Below, one piece after another: positions 16,929-24,919 of a stretch of 64,000 bases of DNA (the stretch's first letter is position 1; the number at the start of each line of letters is the position of its first letter). The stretch is from an uncultured beta proteobacterium (GTDB lineage: Bacteria > Pseudomonadota > Gammaproteobacteria > Burkholderiales > SG8-41), in NCBI GenBank assembly GCA_903885665.1, contig CAISJL010000126.1, positions 36,260-100,259 of the forward strand. Direction: 5' to 3'. The notes under the pieces were generated by a model that saw only the letters and a program-made list of their open reading frames with translations, was not told the DNA's origin and did no database searches. A program made the translations under genes and the position numbers.

Positions 16929-17489
16929 TCAGAACTTCAATTCAGCAATTTTGATCACACTAAATCCGCGGCCACACACAACGACGCGTAGATTTAACTC
17001 TTGATTGACGGCCTCATCCGTTTCCATAGCAGCAAACGTGAGCGCGCTTGGGTCTGTTGGCTTCGGTGTGCCTTTTTCCACAATAATTGCACCATGCGTA
17101 TTCAACTGTTCGCGATCGCACTTCGGTGAAAAAATCAAACCCTCCTTCTCGGCCACATTCTTGATGTTGGCCAATGGCGCGCCAGGAGCGACTACTGCCA
17201 TTAGACAGTCTTGCAACATTGCCTCGCTGTCTTTACGGCAGCTCTCCAGCGCCACTTCTTTACCTTCGGCGCGCGCCTTGCCAGTTTCTTCAAGCCACTT
17301 AACCAATTGCTCAGCGTTGCTTTTAGTGTGTTCGGTCTCTGAGCCCTCTTTAAACGTGGTATAGCCCAAATTCACCACTAAACCTAATACGATTAATAAC
17401 AAAATAACAAAGACTGCATCATATTTGGTGAAATACGGTTGTGCTGCGGCAGCACTGTGTTGATCATCCGACTGATTTTGTGTAGACAC
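16929..17489 (-). CDS. Hypothetical single-pass membrane protein
   Basis: Unrecognised protein of about 186 aa, probably cotranscribed with the downstream channel gene (25-nt gap). A polar N-terminus precedes one membrane helix (VFVILLLIVLGLVVNLGYTTF, residues ~27-47). A mostly periplasmic domain follows, with four Cys (ESCRKDSE, QDCLMAV, SPKCDREQ, VVVCGRGF) that could form two disulfides. The pairing with the two-sensor channel suggests an accessory subunit, but this is inference from proximity only. I start at the GTG at 17489 because GGAGG sits 5 nt upstream. The track TTG at 17501 overlaps that Shine-Dalgarno and is unlikely. Confidence 0.7.
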   Translation of the reverse strand: MSTQNQSDDQHSAAAAQPYFTKYDAVFVILLLIVLGLVVNLGYTTFKEGSETEHTKSNAEQLVKWLEETGKARAEGKEVALESCRKDSEAMLQDCLMAVVAPGAPLANIKNVAEKEGLIFSPKCDREQLNTHGAIIVEKGTPKPTDPSALTFAAMETDEAVNQELNLRVVVCGRGFSVIKIAELKF

Positions 17490-18057
17490 TACAACCTCCA
17501 AAACGATTCATCTCGCACAAGAGCGCCTTGTGCACGCCTGCAGAGCAATACACTCTGCATCCATACTTTTGTCTTGCATAGCACGCGCTACTTCACCGCA
17601 TCGTGCAGGTCATCAGTCAAAGCGATAGCATTCGTTAATTAGCAAAGACAGTAACAATAACAATCACTATTAAATGACTATGTGTTGAATGATGAATAGT
17701 TGAACAACATTTAATAAAGATAATAAATACTATGAATACAATTAATACTTTACTGCGGTAATCACTGAATTAAGGTGATGTTAAAGTATTAAACCAATGA
17801 TTTGTTTCATATTAATGATTAATTATCTTCGCGAAGTTCCAATATTACTCGATTTTTTTTGAGTTTTCCGTTTTTTTTACAATTGAGCGGATATTTATTT
17901 TAAAAACAAAATAAAACAAGCCGTTAATTAACTGATCGCTTGTATTTAATGTTGATACTGAACGCTTCTCAAAAATATAACTCTCTGATTTTATTATTAA
18001 ATATTTTTGCTGCACTCGCGCAAAGTAGTCACGCAGTGCGCTGCCTGCGTAAGCTCA
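17490..18057. other. AT-rich gene-free gap
   Basis: About 570 bases with no supportable ORF on either strand. From ~17,640 to ~18,010 it is strikingly AT-rich, with runs such as GATTTTTTTTGAG and CCGTTTTTTTTAC. It contains the promoter region of the minus-strand hypothetical/channel pair at its left edge and the 3' end of the carboxylase operon at its right edge. No tRNA, terminator with U-tract or insertion-sequence end was seen. Confidence 0.6.
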
Positions 18058-19266
18058 TCACCACGCCGCTTCTAATGTGGCCATGATTCGATCACGCTCC
18101 GCTAAAAACTCGCGTTGCGGATCGGCATTAAAGTTTCTCAGTGAATGTTCCAAAATCTGCGGCAAGCTATCGCGGGGAATGTTGACATCACGCAAGCGCG
18201 TGGGCATACCCATACCGGCAAACGCCTGCTCAATCGCTTGTGCTGCATTCAAGTGTGGCGTATCACCCTCCGCACAATCAAAAGCTGCAGCAATCAACCG
18301 CATTGCTTCTGGATCACGCCCACCAAATTGGCGAACCACGGTTGCAGTAAGTGCTGAGTTAGCCTCGCCTTGGCCCACATGCGCATGCAAATTAAATAAC
18401 GCCGTGGCCAGTGCATAAGTCACCCGCGCAGGCCAATGCTTCTCAGTGAGAGTGCCGCCATCATCGGCGTCGCGATTTTGTAAAAACGCTGCGGCACATA
18501 AATGAATCCGCGCCTCAGCATCTTGCGGGTTGGCCACACGCGGAATAGCGCGTTGCGCTAAACGAAACGACTGCAAACGATCGCCCTCAGATAAAGGCCC
18601 CATACGGGGCGCGCCCAGATTCATTAAGGCACGCCAAAATACTGATGCTGCAGTCGTGCGCGCCAACGAGACTGGCGCCGTCAACACCGCATCCGCATCC
18701 CAAAACAATGCGACCGGTCGCGTTTTAGGATCAAAAAACTCCATACGATGATTACGATTTGGGTCTTTCACGCCAGAACCAGCGCGATTTTGAGCCGTGG
18801 TAGCTGCAGTCAATACATTGACAATCGGTAACTTAGGCGCCATCAGTCGCGGACTAATCGCCGGGCCTTTAGCAGGATATTGTGTAATTAATTGATCCAC
18901 TGGTCTGGACTCCGCCATCAAAATGGCAACCACCCGCGTGCCTTGAATCACACTACCCGAACCCACGCCGATTAATAAATCTGCCTGCACAGCGCTTGCA
19001 GCTGCAGCTGCGGCTTGTACCGACGTCAGCGTGGTGTCTTTATCAATTTCATCATACACACCGACACACTGCGCGCCGAGTATGCGTTGAATACGCGCGA
19101 TCAAATCGGTTTTGCGCGACACACTTCGGCCACATACAATAAATGCACGACTTGTTTGTTGGCGTTTGAGCTCTGCTGGCAATTGCTCCAGAGCATCTTG
19201 ACCGCTATATAAGCGTAATGGATAACTGATGGCCCGAAAATCGGTGACGGCAGCGTTTACTGACAT
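18058..19266 (-). CDS. Degenerate iron-containing alcohol dehydrogenase-fold protein
   Basis: Last gene of the carboxylase operon, 402 aa. The N-terminal Rossmann-like half resembles Fe-ADH/maleylacetate reductase: YPLRLYSGQDALEQLPAEL, then ADLLIGVGSGSVIQGTR in place of the usual GGGSxxD nucleotide motif. The PTTxGTGSE segment is replaced by LTAATTAQNRAGSGV. The metal-binding helices (normally MDALAHAIE and AHALG...PHG) read SVFWRALMNLG and TALFNLHAHVGQGEAN, so the usual Asp/His3 metal set appears absent by manual alignment. It is translationally coupled to the upstream ligase gene (10-nt overlap). It may be non-catalytic, metal-free or use another mechanism. Dehydrogenase activity should not be assumed. 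Confidence 0.75.
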   Translation of the reverse strand: MSVNAAVTDFRAISYPLRLYSGQDALEQLPAELKRQQTSRAFIVCGRSVSRKTDLIARIQRILGAQCVGVYDEIDKDTTLTSVQAAAAAASAVQADLLIGVGSGSVIQGTRVVAILMAESRPVDQLITQYPAKGPAISPRLMAPKLPIVNVLTAATTAQNRAGSGVKDPNRNHRMEFFDPKTRPVALFWDADAVLTAPVSLARTTAASVFWRALMNLGAPRMGPLSEGDRLQSFRLAQRAIPRVANPQDAEARIHLCAAAFLQNRDADDGGTLTEKHWPARVTYALATALFNLHAHVGQGEANSALTATVVRQFGGRDPEAMRLIAAAFDCAEGDTPHLNAAQAIEQAFAGMGMPTRLRDVNIPRDSLPQILEHSLRNFNADPQREFLAERDRIMATLEAAW

Positions 19267-20702
19267 AAGCGACGATTCCTAAAGAGTTCCAAAGCAGACA
19301 ATGCCGCCAGCGCACCGCCAGCGGGCGTCATTTCATCATAAACCGGTAAACCCAAAGCCAGCGCTCGTTCGCGGAACGCCCGCTTGCGCGCTTCCAGGCT
19401 AGGCTCTCCATCGGCGCGTAGTACTAAAATAAAATGCGCTTGCCTCGGATAGCGTTGCTGTACACGCAGGGCTGCATCAACTAAATTATCCAAGACTTCA
19501 GGTTTGCTACGGCCACCAAAAGCCGACATATTTAAATGCATCACCACTGCTTCGGGCTGTCCTTGATCATAGATCAGTTCGAGAATTTTCTCAGCCACCC
19601 GACCATCGTCTTGCTGAAACGTACCTACTGGACAATCGATCGGATTGGTTAAGCTAGTGCCAGGTGGCATGTGCAAATCATTTAATGCTGCAATCAATGG
19701 CGGTGCAAAGCGCGTCACCGCCAACCCAAGACGGGCATAGGCATCGGTAGCCAAGACGCTTGTACCACCACCATTACCAAACAACACGACTTCTCGGGTC
19801 GGTCGCTCGGGACGTGGCTCTACCGCTTGAAATAACAACAAGGTGTCGACAAACTGGTCTAGGCTTTCTACCAAAATGCTGCCCGTCTGACGTGCGAGTG
19901 CAACCCAAACACGATCATCCCCTGCCAGCGAGCCCGTATGTGATGCAGCGGCAATTAATCCCTGCTGTGTTCGGCCACCTTTTAGTATCACGACCGGTTT
20001 AGTGGCTTTCGCTTGGCGTAATAATTCAAATAAACGCCGACCCTGTTGCCCGCTCTCGATGTATAAACCAATGACTCGAGTTTGTGGATCAGCCAAATAA
20101 AATTCCAACAAATCTGCAGGTGTCACATCCGCTGAGTTACCGAGCGTCACCAGCCCAGAAAATTTCACGCCGCGCGCCATGCCGCGACGAATCACATCGG
20201 TGCCGATGCCCCCGCTTTGCGACACAATCCCTACAGTGCCTACATCACGCGGACTAATTTCGGTAAAGGTGAGTTGGCCACGCGGTGAATACGTACCTAA
20301 ACAATTTGGCCCTAGCAGTCGCATCCCGCCCGCACGCGCCGCCTGTGCTAACTGGGCTTGCAATCCCTCGCCCGATTCGATTTCAGCAAACCCACTGGCG
20401 ACTACTTGCGCAAACCGCAACCGGCCTTGTGCCGCGGCCAGAATCGGTGGAATCAATGGGGCAGAAATCCCGATATAGGCATAATCCACGGGCTGCGGTG
20501 TATCTGCCAAACTTGGATAAGCCGGTAAGCCATTAATTTCGCTTGCCGTGGGATGTATTGGATAGATTGCACCACGATAACCAAACTCTTGTATCCGTCG
20601 AATAAACACATTGGGTAGCGCGTGGTTTTTGGCGGATGCGCCATATACCGCAATTGTGCGCGGCGCAAACAATGGCATAAATTCATCAATAATCGTCATC
20701 AT
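19257..20702 (-). CDS. NDP-forming acyl-CoA ligase, CoA-binding (alpha) part
   Basis: Alpha-type portion of an ADP-forming acyl-CoA synthetase, 481 aa: CoA-binding Rossmann domain (FAPRTIAVYGASAKN at the N-terminus, GPNCLGTYSPRGQLTF at ~131-146) followed by succinyl-CoA-synthetase-like flavodoxin domains (VGIVSQSGGIGTDVI). The phosphorylatable His is expected in AASHTGSLAGDD (His255). This half forms an acyl-phosphate and then an acyl-CoA. The matching ATP-grasp half is the adjacent upstream gene, whose TAG directly abuts the ATG here. The neighbouring biotin carboxylase genes imply that the CoA ester formed is then carboxylated. The acid substrate is unknown. Confidence 0.87.
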   Translation of the reverse strand: MMTIIDEFMPLFAPRTIAVYGASAKNHALPNVFIRRIQEFGYRGAIYPIHPTASEINGLPAYPSLADTPQPVDYAYIGISAPLIPPILAAAQGRLRFAQVVASGFAEIESGEGLQAQLAQAARAGGMRLLGPNCLGTYSPRGQLTFTEISPRDVGTVGIVSQSGGIGTDVIRRGMARGVKFSGLVTLGNSADVTPADLLEFYLADPQTRVIGLYIESGQQGRRLFELLRQAKATKPVVILKGGRTQQGLIAAASHTGSLAGDDRVWVALARQTGSILVESLDQFVDTLLLFQAVEPRPERPTREVVLFGNGGGTSVLATDAYARLGLAVTRFAPPLIAALNDLHMPPGTSLTNPIDCPVGTFQQDDGRVAEKILELIYDQGQPEAVVMHLNMSAFGGRSKPEVLDNLVDAALRVQQRYPRQAHFILVLRADGEPSLEARKRAFRERALALGLPVYDEMTPAGGALAALSALELFRNRRLCQ

Positions 20703-21437
20703 CTAGCCCAATATAAAACGCGCATCAACCGCGACTGCTGCATCTGCAGTCACCATCAAAGGATTGATATCCATTTCCATCACCGCATCGGCTTGCTGCA
20801 TCAGCAGTCCCTGCTCACCCCCAACTTGTAACAATACGGCGATCAAGGCTTGGGCTGAAGCCGGTGGCTGACCGCGCACACCCGTCAGTAAGGCGGCCGC
20901 CTTTAATTCGCTAATCATATCCTCTGCATCGAGCTGGCTAATCGGGCACAAGCGAAACGCCACGTCTTTCAATACTTCAATAAAAATACCACCCAGACCC
21001 ACCATCACTAAAGGGCCAAATTGCGGGTCCCGCCAACCACCAACCACCCACTCCTGACCGGCGGGCGCCATCTCCTCGATTAAAAATCCATCAATCACAT
21101 GCGCTTTGATTTCTGGTGATTGCAACATAGTGCTGATTGCTGCACTCACCTCAGCCACACTGCATAAGCCCAAGCGCACACCCCCGACATCACTCTTATG
21201 TAGAATGGTTGCCGACATCACCTTCAACACCCAAGGCCCTTGCATACTGGCGCATGCCGTTGCTACTGCTTCACTGAAGTCGGACGATTGTGCACTCACC
21301 ACTCGCGTCTGCGGTACGCGTACTCCATAAATGGCTAGCAAGCTCTTGCCAGCAGCTTCATCTAATGCCGTGCGTTGTTGGGCGCGTGCTGCACGGATTA
21401 AGGCTTGGCCTCGGCTCTGTACGTCTAGCATAGTCAT
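20703..21437 (-). CDS. NDP-forming acyl-CoA ligase, ATP-grasp (beta) part
   Basis: ATP-grasp half of the ADP-forming acyl-CoA synthetase, 244 aa, the size of the ACD beta subunit. Conserved segments: LDEAAGKSLLAIYGVRVPQTRVV (N-terminal helix of ATP-grasp_5), GPWVLKVMSATILHKSDVGGVRLGL (ATP-binding lysines, with the HKSD motif), LIEEMAPAGQEWVVGGWRDPQFGPLVMVGLGGI and EMDINPLMV near the C-terminus (metal-binding Glu/Asn). It forms a two-subunit ligase with the following CoA-binding protein. Its ATG overlaps the stop of the biotin carboxylase gene by 4 nt, so ligase and carboxylase are made together. Confidence 0.88.
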   Translation of the reverse strand: MTMLDVQSRGQALIRAARAQQRTALDEAAGKSLLAIYGVRVPQTRVVSAQSSDFSEAVATACASMQGPWVLKVMSATILHKSDVGGVRLGLCSVAEVSAAISTMLQSPEIKAHVIDGFLIEEMAPAGQEWVVGGWRDPQFGPLVMVGLGGIFIEVLKDVAFRLCPISQLDAEDMISELKAAALLTGVRGQPPASAQALIAVLLQVGGEQGLLMQQADAVMEMDINPLMVTADAAVAVDARFILG

Positions 21438-22783
21438 GCGGGTCTCCCGGTAATTTCACCAATAATGCCTGTGTGTAGCTGGCCGCTTCGAAACGGTGCG
21501 GAATCTAAAATATTCAGTAGCGCTGGTATATTATGTTTCACACCCACAATCTCGAAACCGCGCAAGGCCTCTAACAACTGGGTAATTGCACTATCTCGAT
21601 CCACAGCATGCACAATCACCTTCGCCAATAAGGGATCATAGTGCGGCGTGACCACTCGTCCTTCAGCATAGCCCGTATCAATCCGCACTCCAGGTATTTG
21701 TGGGGGTCGAAATACCGTCAGGGTGCCGGGTGAAGGATAAAAATTCTTAGGGTCTTCTGCATACACACGCGCTTGAATCGCGTGCCCACTGATCTTTACT
21801 TGGGTATCACAGCACTGGCTCAAGGGCAGCCCTGCCGCCGATAAAATTTGCGCTCGCACCAAGTCAACACCGGTGATCATCTCGGTAACACCGTGTTCGA
21901 CTTGCAGACGCGTGTTCATCTCGAGAAAACAAAACTCACCATTTGCACTCAACAACATCTCTACCGTACCGATATTGTCATAACCCATTTTTTGTAAAAT
22001 CGCAGCAATCTGATCAGCCATCGCCAACGCTTGTGGTCGTGGCAATTGTGGTGCAGGCGCTTCTTCAATCACCTTTTGGTTACGCCGCTGGGTGGAGCAA
22101 TCCCTCTCAAAGAAGTGCATCAGCTGACCATGCTGATCGCCCAAGACTTGAAACTCCACATGGCGCGGGCGCTCGATGAGTTGCTCGAGAAACACCTCCG
22201 CATTACCAAAACCACGAGCAGCCATGGAACGTGAGCGCTCCACCGCGGCTAACAAGCCCGCAGCCTCCCGCACCGGTAACATCCCAATGCCTCCACCACC
22301 ACCTGCTGGCTTCACTAATAAGGGATACCCTATTTCTGCAGCAATGATCGCAATTGCCTCGGGGTCTTCAGGCAACACCACCGAGCCACGCGCCATCGGC
22401 ATGCCATTTTCAGCGGCCAAGGCCCGCGCTTGGGTTTTATGCCCCATCGCTGCCAACCAACGCGGCGCGGGGCCGATAAATCGCGACCCGTGATCGACGA
22501 CTTGTTGCGCAAACTCTGCGCTCTCAGCCAAAAACCCATAGCCTGGGTGCACGCCATCGGCGCCACAGTGGCGCACCACTTCTAACAGTTGCGCGGTGTT
22601 TAAATAGCTCTCGCGTGCCGGGGCGGCACCAATTGCATACGTCTGCGTGGCTAGCGCTAAATAAGGTGCCCCTGCATCGGCCTCTGAATAGACCGCCACT
22701 GAGGCAATCCCCATTGCATTCAATGCACTTAACACACGGGCGGCAACCGCCCCGCGATTTGCAACCAGAACTTTATTAAACAT
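21434..22783 (-). CDS. Acyl-CoA carboxylase biotin carboxylase subunit
   Basis: ATP-dependent carboxylation of biotin on the carrier protein, cytoplasmic, 449 aa as for AccC-type free subunits. MFNKVLVANRGAVAARVL opens the preATP-grasp domain. The ATP loop is LLVKPAGGGGGIGM. FERDCSTQRRNQKVIEEAPAP and FLEMNTRLQVEHGVTEMITG contain the metal and bicarbonate residues. HAIQARVYAEDPKNFYPSPG belongs to the C-terminal biotin carboxylase domain. It lacks a fused biotin domain, which is supplied by the small carrier gene two genes upstream. Because it sits with an acyl-CoA carboxyltransferase, it serves that enzyme rather than fatty-acid synthesis. The 126-nt gap before it contains one copy of the AATAAAATCAAATAGTTA motif. 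Confidence 0.93.
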   Translation of the reverse strand: MFNKVLVANRGAVAARVLSALNAMGIASVAVYSEADAGAPYLALATQTYAIGAAPARESYLNTAQLLEVVRHCGADGVHPGYGFLAESAEFAQQVVDHGSRFIGPAPRWLAAMGHKTQARALAAENGMPMARGSVVLPEDPEAIAIIAAEIGYPLLVKPAGGGGGIGMLPVREAAGLLAAVERSRSMAARGFGNAEVFLEQLIERPRHVEFQVLGDQHGQLMHFFERDCSTQRRNQKVIEEAPAPQLPRPQALAMADQIAAILQKMGYDNIGTVEMLLSANGEFCFLEMNTRLQVEHGVTEMITGVDLVRAQILSAAGLPLSQCCDTQVKISGHAIQARVYAEDPKNFYPSPGTLTVFRPPQIPGVRIDTGYAEGRVVTPHYDPLLAKVIVHAVDRDSAITQLLEALRGFEIVGVKHNIPALLNILDSAPFRSGQLHTGIIGEITGRPA

Positions 22784-22848
22784 TGCTCATCCTGCCGCAG
22801 CGACCATCAGTGACACGCAAAGCACTTCACCAGGTCTATTAAAATAAT

Positions 22849-22871
22849 AATAAAATCAAATAGTTACTTAA
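22849..22871 (+). repeat. Dispersed AT-rich motif copy
   Basis: AATAAAATCAAATAGTTA followed by CTTAA, in the gap between the biotin carboxylase and carboxyltransferase genes. The 18-mer recurs exactly (inverted) at 52,450. Confidence 0.6.
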
Positions 22872-22909
22872 TATTTTATTGTTTGGATATTTATTGCTGT
22901 AGCGCGCCC

Positions 22910-24478
22910 CTAAGGTCTGACTCCTGCACGTAACTTCGGGCCCAGCTGTGTAGCCAATCGATCCTGGCAGGCATCAATGAACTGACACAAATAAGGTCGC
23001 GTCTCGCGCGGGTCAATAATATCTTCCACTGCAAACGCCTCTGCCGTACGAAACGGCGAGGCTAAGGCCCGTAACTCCGCCTCGAGCTCACGTTCGCGTG
23101 CAACGGGGTCCGGCGCACTCGCAATCTCCCGCTTATAAGCGGCCTTCACCCCGCCTTCAACTGGTAACGAACCCCATTGCGCCGAAGGCCAAGCAATTTT
23201 AAAGTTGAGTCCCCCACGATCAGTAAAACCGCCGCCGGCCACACCATAGCATTTACGAATAATCACCGTAATCACCGGCACGCTCACCTGAAAACCAATA
23301 AAGCGTGCCCGCACCCCTTCACGCAAAATCGCTGCTGCCTCGGACTCCAAGCCCACCATCAAGCCCGGTACATCGGCAAACAACAACAAAGGAATATTAA
23401 ACATATCGCACAGCTCGGTGAAATGACCCTGCTTGCGTGCGGCCTTCACATCCATAATGCCGCCGACCATCGGGTTACTGGCGATGATCCCCACCACTTT
23501 GCCATTTAAACGCGCCAGTGCAGTAATAATGGCACGGCCAAAGCCGGGTTGAATTTCAAACCAAGAGTCCCGATCGACAATCATGCCTAATAAGGTTCTC
23601 ATGTTATAGGCCTGGCGATCGGCACGCGGCACGATACTCGCCAGCGCCGCTTCGCAGCGATCCACAGGATCACCAACATCGCGTTGCGGTGGCAAATTCC
23701 ACACGTTTTGTGGCATGTAACTCATAAACCGACGTATTTGGGCAAAGCAATCGGCCTCGCTACTGGCCACATTATCAATGGTGCCGGCGCGATCCACCGC
23801 CACCGCCGTGCCACCTAAGTCCTCTTTGCTCAAACGCTGACCAAACGCCCGTTCGACCACGGGCGGACCTGCGGCGAATAAATGGCCTGTGCCTTTCACC
23901 ATAATCGACCAATGCGACAAAATCGCACGCATCGCCGGCCCACCGGCAGTCGTGCCCATTACCGCGCTCACCACTGGCACCACCCCGAGCAAATCAGCAG
24001 AACGCTCCATCCCATCTTGGCCATAGCCAGGCACTACGGTATAACCTTTGCGCTTAGCGGTGTTGACTGAACCGCCTGTACCATCAATCAGGTTCACCAA
24101 CGGAATGCGATATTGAAAAGCCAAGTCCTCAATAAATCCACCTTGGCCACCTTTGCGTCTGTCGCTCCCAAAACCGGTGCCGGCTCGAATCGTGTAATCC
24201 TCGCCGCCAATCGCTAGCGGCCGCCCATTGATTTTGGCAATGCCCATGACATAGGGCGCGGGCTCAAATCCGGTTAATTGGCCGCCGCTGTCATAAGTGC
24301 CTTTGCCGGCGAGCTTGCCGACTTCGCGAAATGTGCCTGCATCAACCAACGCATTGATGCGTTCTCGAACCGTTAATTTACTTTGCGCGTGGTGACGCGC
24401 CACCGCCTCGGGCCCACCACATGCCTCGGCTAGGGCGCGCCGACGATGCAGCTCATCAATTTCTGCTTGCCATGGCAT
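22910..24478 (-). CDS. Acyl-CoA carboxylase carboxyltransferase subunit
   Basis: Carboxyltransferase of the propionyl/methylcrotonyl/geranyl-CoA carboxylase beta family, 522 aa, with two crotonase-like halves. The N-half has KLTVRERINALVDAGTF, GGQGGFIEDLAFQYRIP and LIDGTGGSVNTAKRKG. The C-half has VGIIASNPMVGGIMDVKAARK and LFADVPGLMVGLESE. The Gly-Gly oxyanion positions in both halves are intact. It transfers CO2 from carboxybiotin to an acyl-CoA. Its operon partners are a free biotin carrier, a free biotin carboxylase and an NDP-forming acyl-CoA ligase, so the acyl group is probably supplied from a free acid. Which acyl-CoA is used cannot be read from the sequence. Confidence 0.92.
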   Translation of the reverse strand: MPWQAEIDELHRRRALAEACGGPEAVARHHAQSKLTVRERINALVDAGTFREVGKLAGKGTYDSGGQLTGFEPAPYVMGIAKINGRPLAIGGEDYTIRAGTGFGSDRRKGGQGGFIEDLAFQYRIPLVNLIDGTGGSVNTAKRKGYTVVPGYGQDGMERSADLLGVVPVVSAVMGTTAGGPAMRAILSHWSIMVKGTGHLFAAGPPVVERAFGQRLSKEDLGGTAVAVDRAGTIDNVASSEADCFAQIRRFMSYMPQNVWNLPPQRDVGDPVDRCEAALASIVPRADRQAYNMRTLLGMIVDRDSWFEIQPGFGRAIITALARLNGKVVGIIASNPMVGGIMDVKAARKQGHFTELCDMFNIPLLLFADVPGLMVGLESEAAAILREGVRARFIGFQVSVPVITVIIRKCYGVAGGGFTDRGGLNFKIAWPSAQWGSLPVEGGVKAAYKREIASAPDPVARERELEAELRALASPFRTAEAFAVEDIIDPRETRPYLCQFIDACQDRLATQLGPKLRAGVRP

Positions 24479-24562
24479 ATAGATTAATAATTCAATATTA
24501 TCAATTAGTTATTATGTAAGCGGGCGCCTACATTTTAGCGCAGCAACCAAACACTTAGACTA

Positions 24563-24784
24563 CTATTCCTCGAGAATAGCGACAACCTGACCCTCGGCAA
24601 CTGGGTCTTTTTCCTGCACCAGAATCTCCACCAAGGTGCCGCCTTCTTCAGCAATAACCGGTATTTCCATCTTCATAGACTCAATCACAATCAGGGTATC
24701 ACCACTGGCAACTGTGTCGCCGGCCTGCATTTTAATTTGCCATACGGTGCCTGTAATCTCCGACTTCACTTCAATGCGTGCCAT
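24563..24784 (-). CDS. Biotin carboxyl carrier protein (stand-alone biotinyl domain)
   Basis: A 73-residue biotinyl/lipoyl domain protein, the mobile biotin arm of the carboxylase encoded behind it. The biotinylation site is VIESMKMEIPV, with Lys38 carrying the cofactor. It consists of the domain alone, without the Pro/Ala-rich linker of AccB, as in several acyl-CoA carboxylase operons. I start at the ATG at 24784, preceded by TGAGGAAC, instead of the track start 15 nt upstream. It is the first gene of a six-gene minus-strand operon and is divergent from a GntR regulator, with a palindrome in the 135-nt gap. Confidence 0.93.
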   Translation of the reverse strand: MARIEVKSEITGTVWQIKMQAGDTVASGDTLIVIESMKMEIPVIAEEGGTLVEILVQEKDPVAEGQVVAILEE

Positions 24785-24876
24785 CGTTTTGTTCCTCAAT
24801 GCGCAGATTCAATCAATGATATTTCAGCCAAATGATGCTTTGGCATCGTATGCTTAGGCACCAATTGCTGTCAAGA

Positions 24877-24892
24877 AGATTGTTGACAATCT
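24877..24892. promoter_or_regulatory. Perfect palindrome, candidate GntR/FCD operator
   Basis: AGATTGT-TG-ACAATCT is a perfect 7-bp inverted repeat with a 2-nt spacer, between the divergent biotin-carrier and GntR genes. Its core TTGTTGACAA fits the TTGTnnACAA pattern of FadR/FCD-subfamily GntR operators. It lies 27 nt upstream of the regulator ATG, well placed to control both directions. Confidence 0.6.
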
Positions 24893-24919
24893 GACAAAGC
24901 AAGATTAGCGTCACGGTCT

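Noticed and set aside
18058-19266. Calling this gene a maleylacetate reductase or alcohol dehydrogenase
   Set aside because: The nucleotide and metal motifs needed for that activity are not visible.
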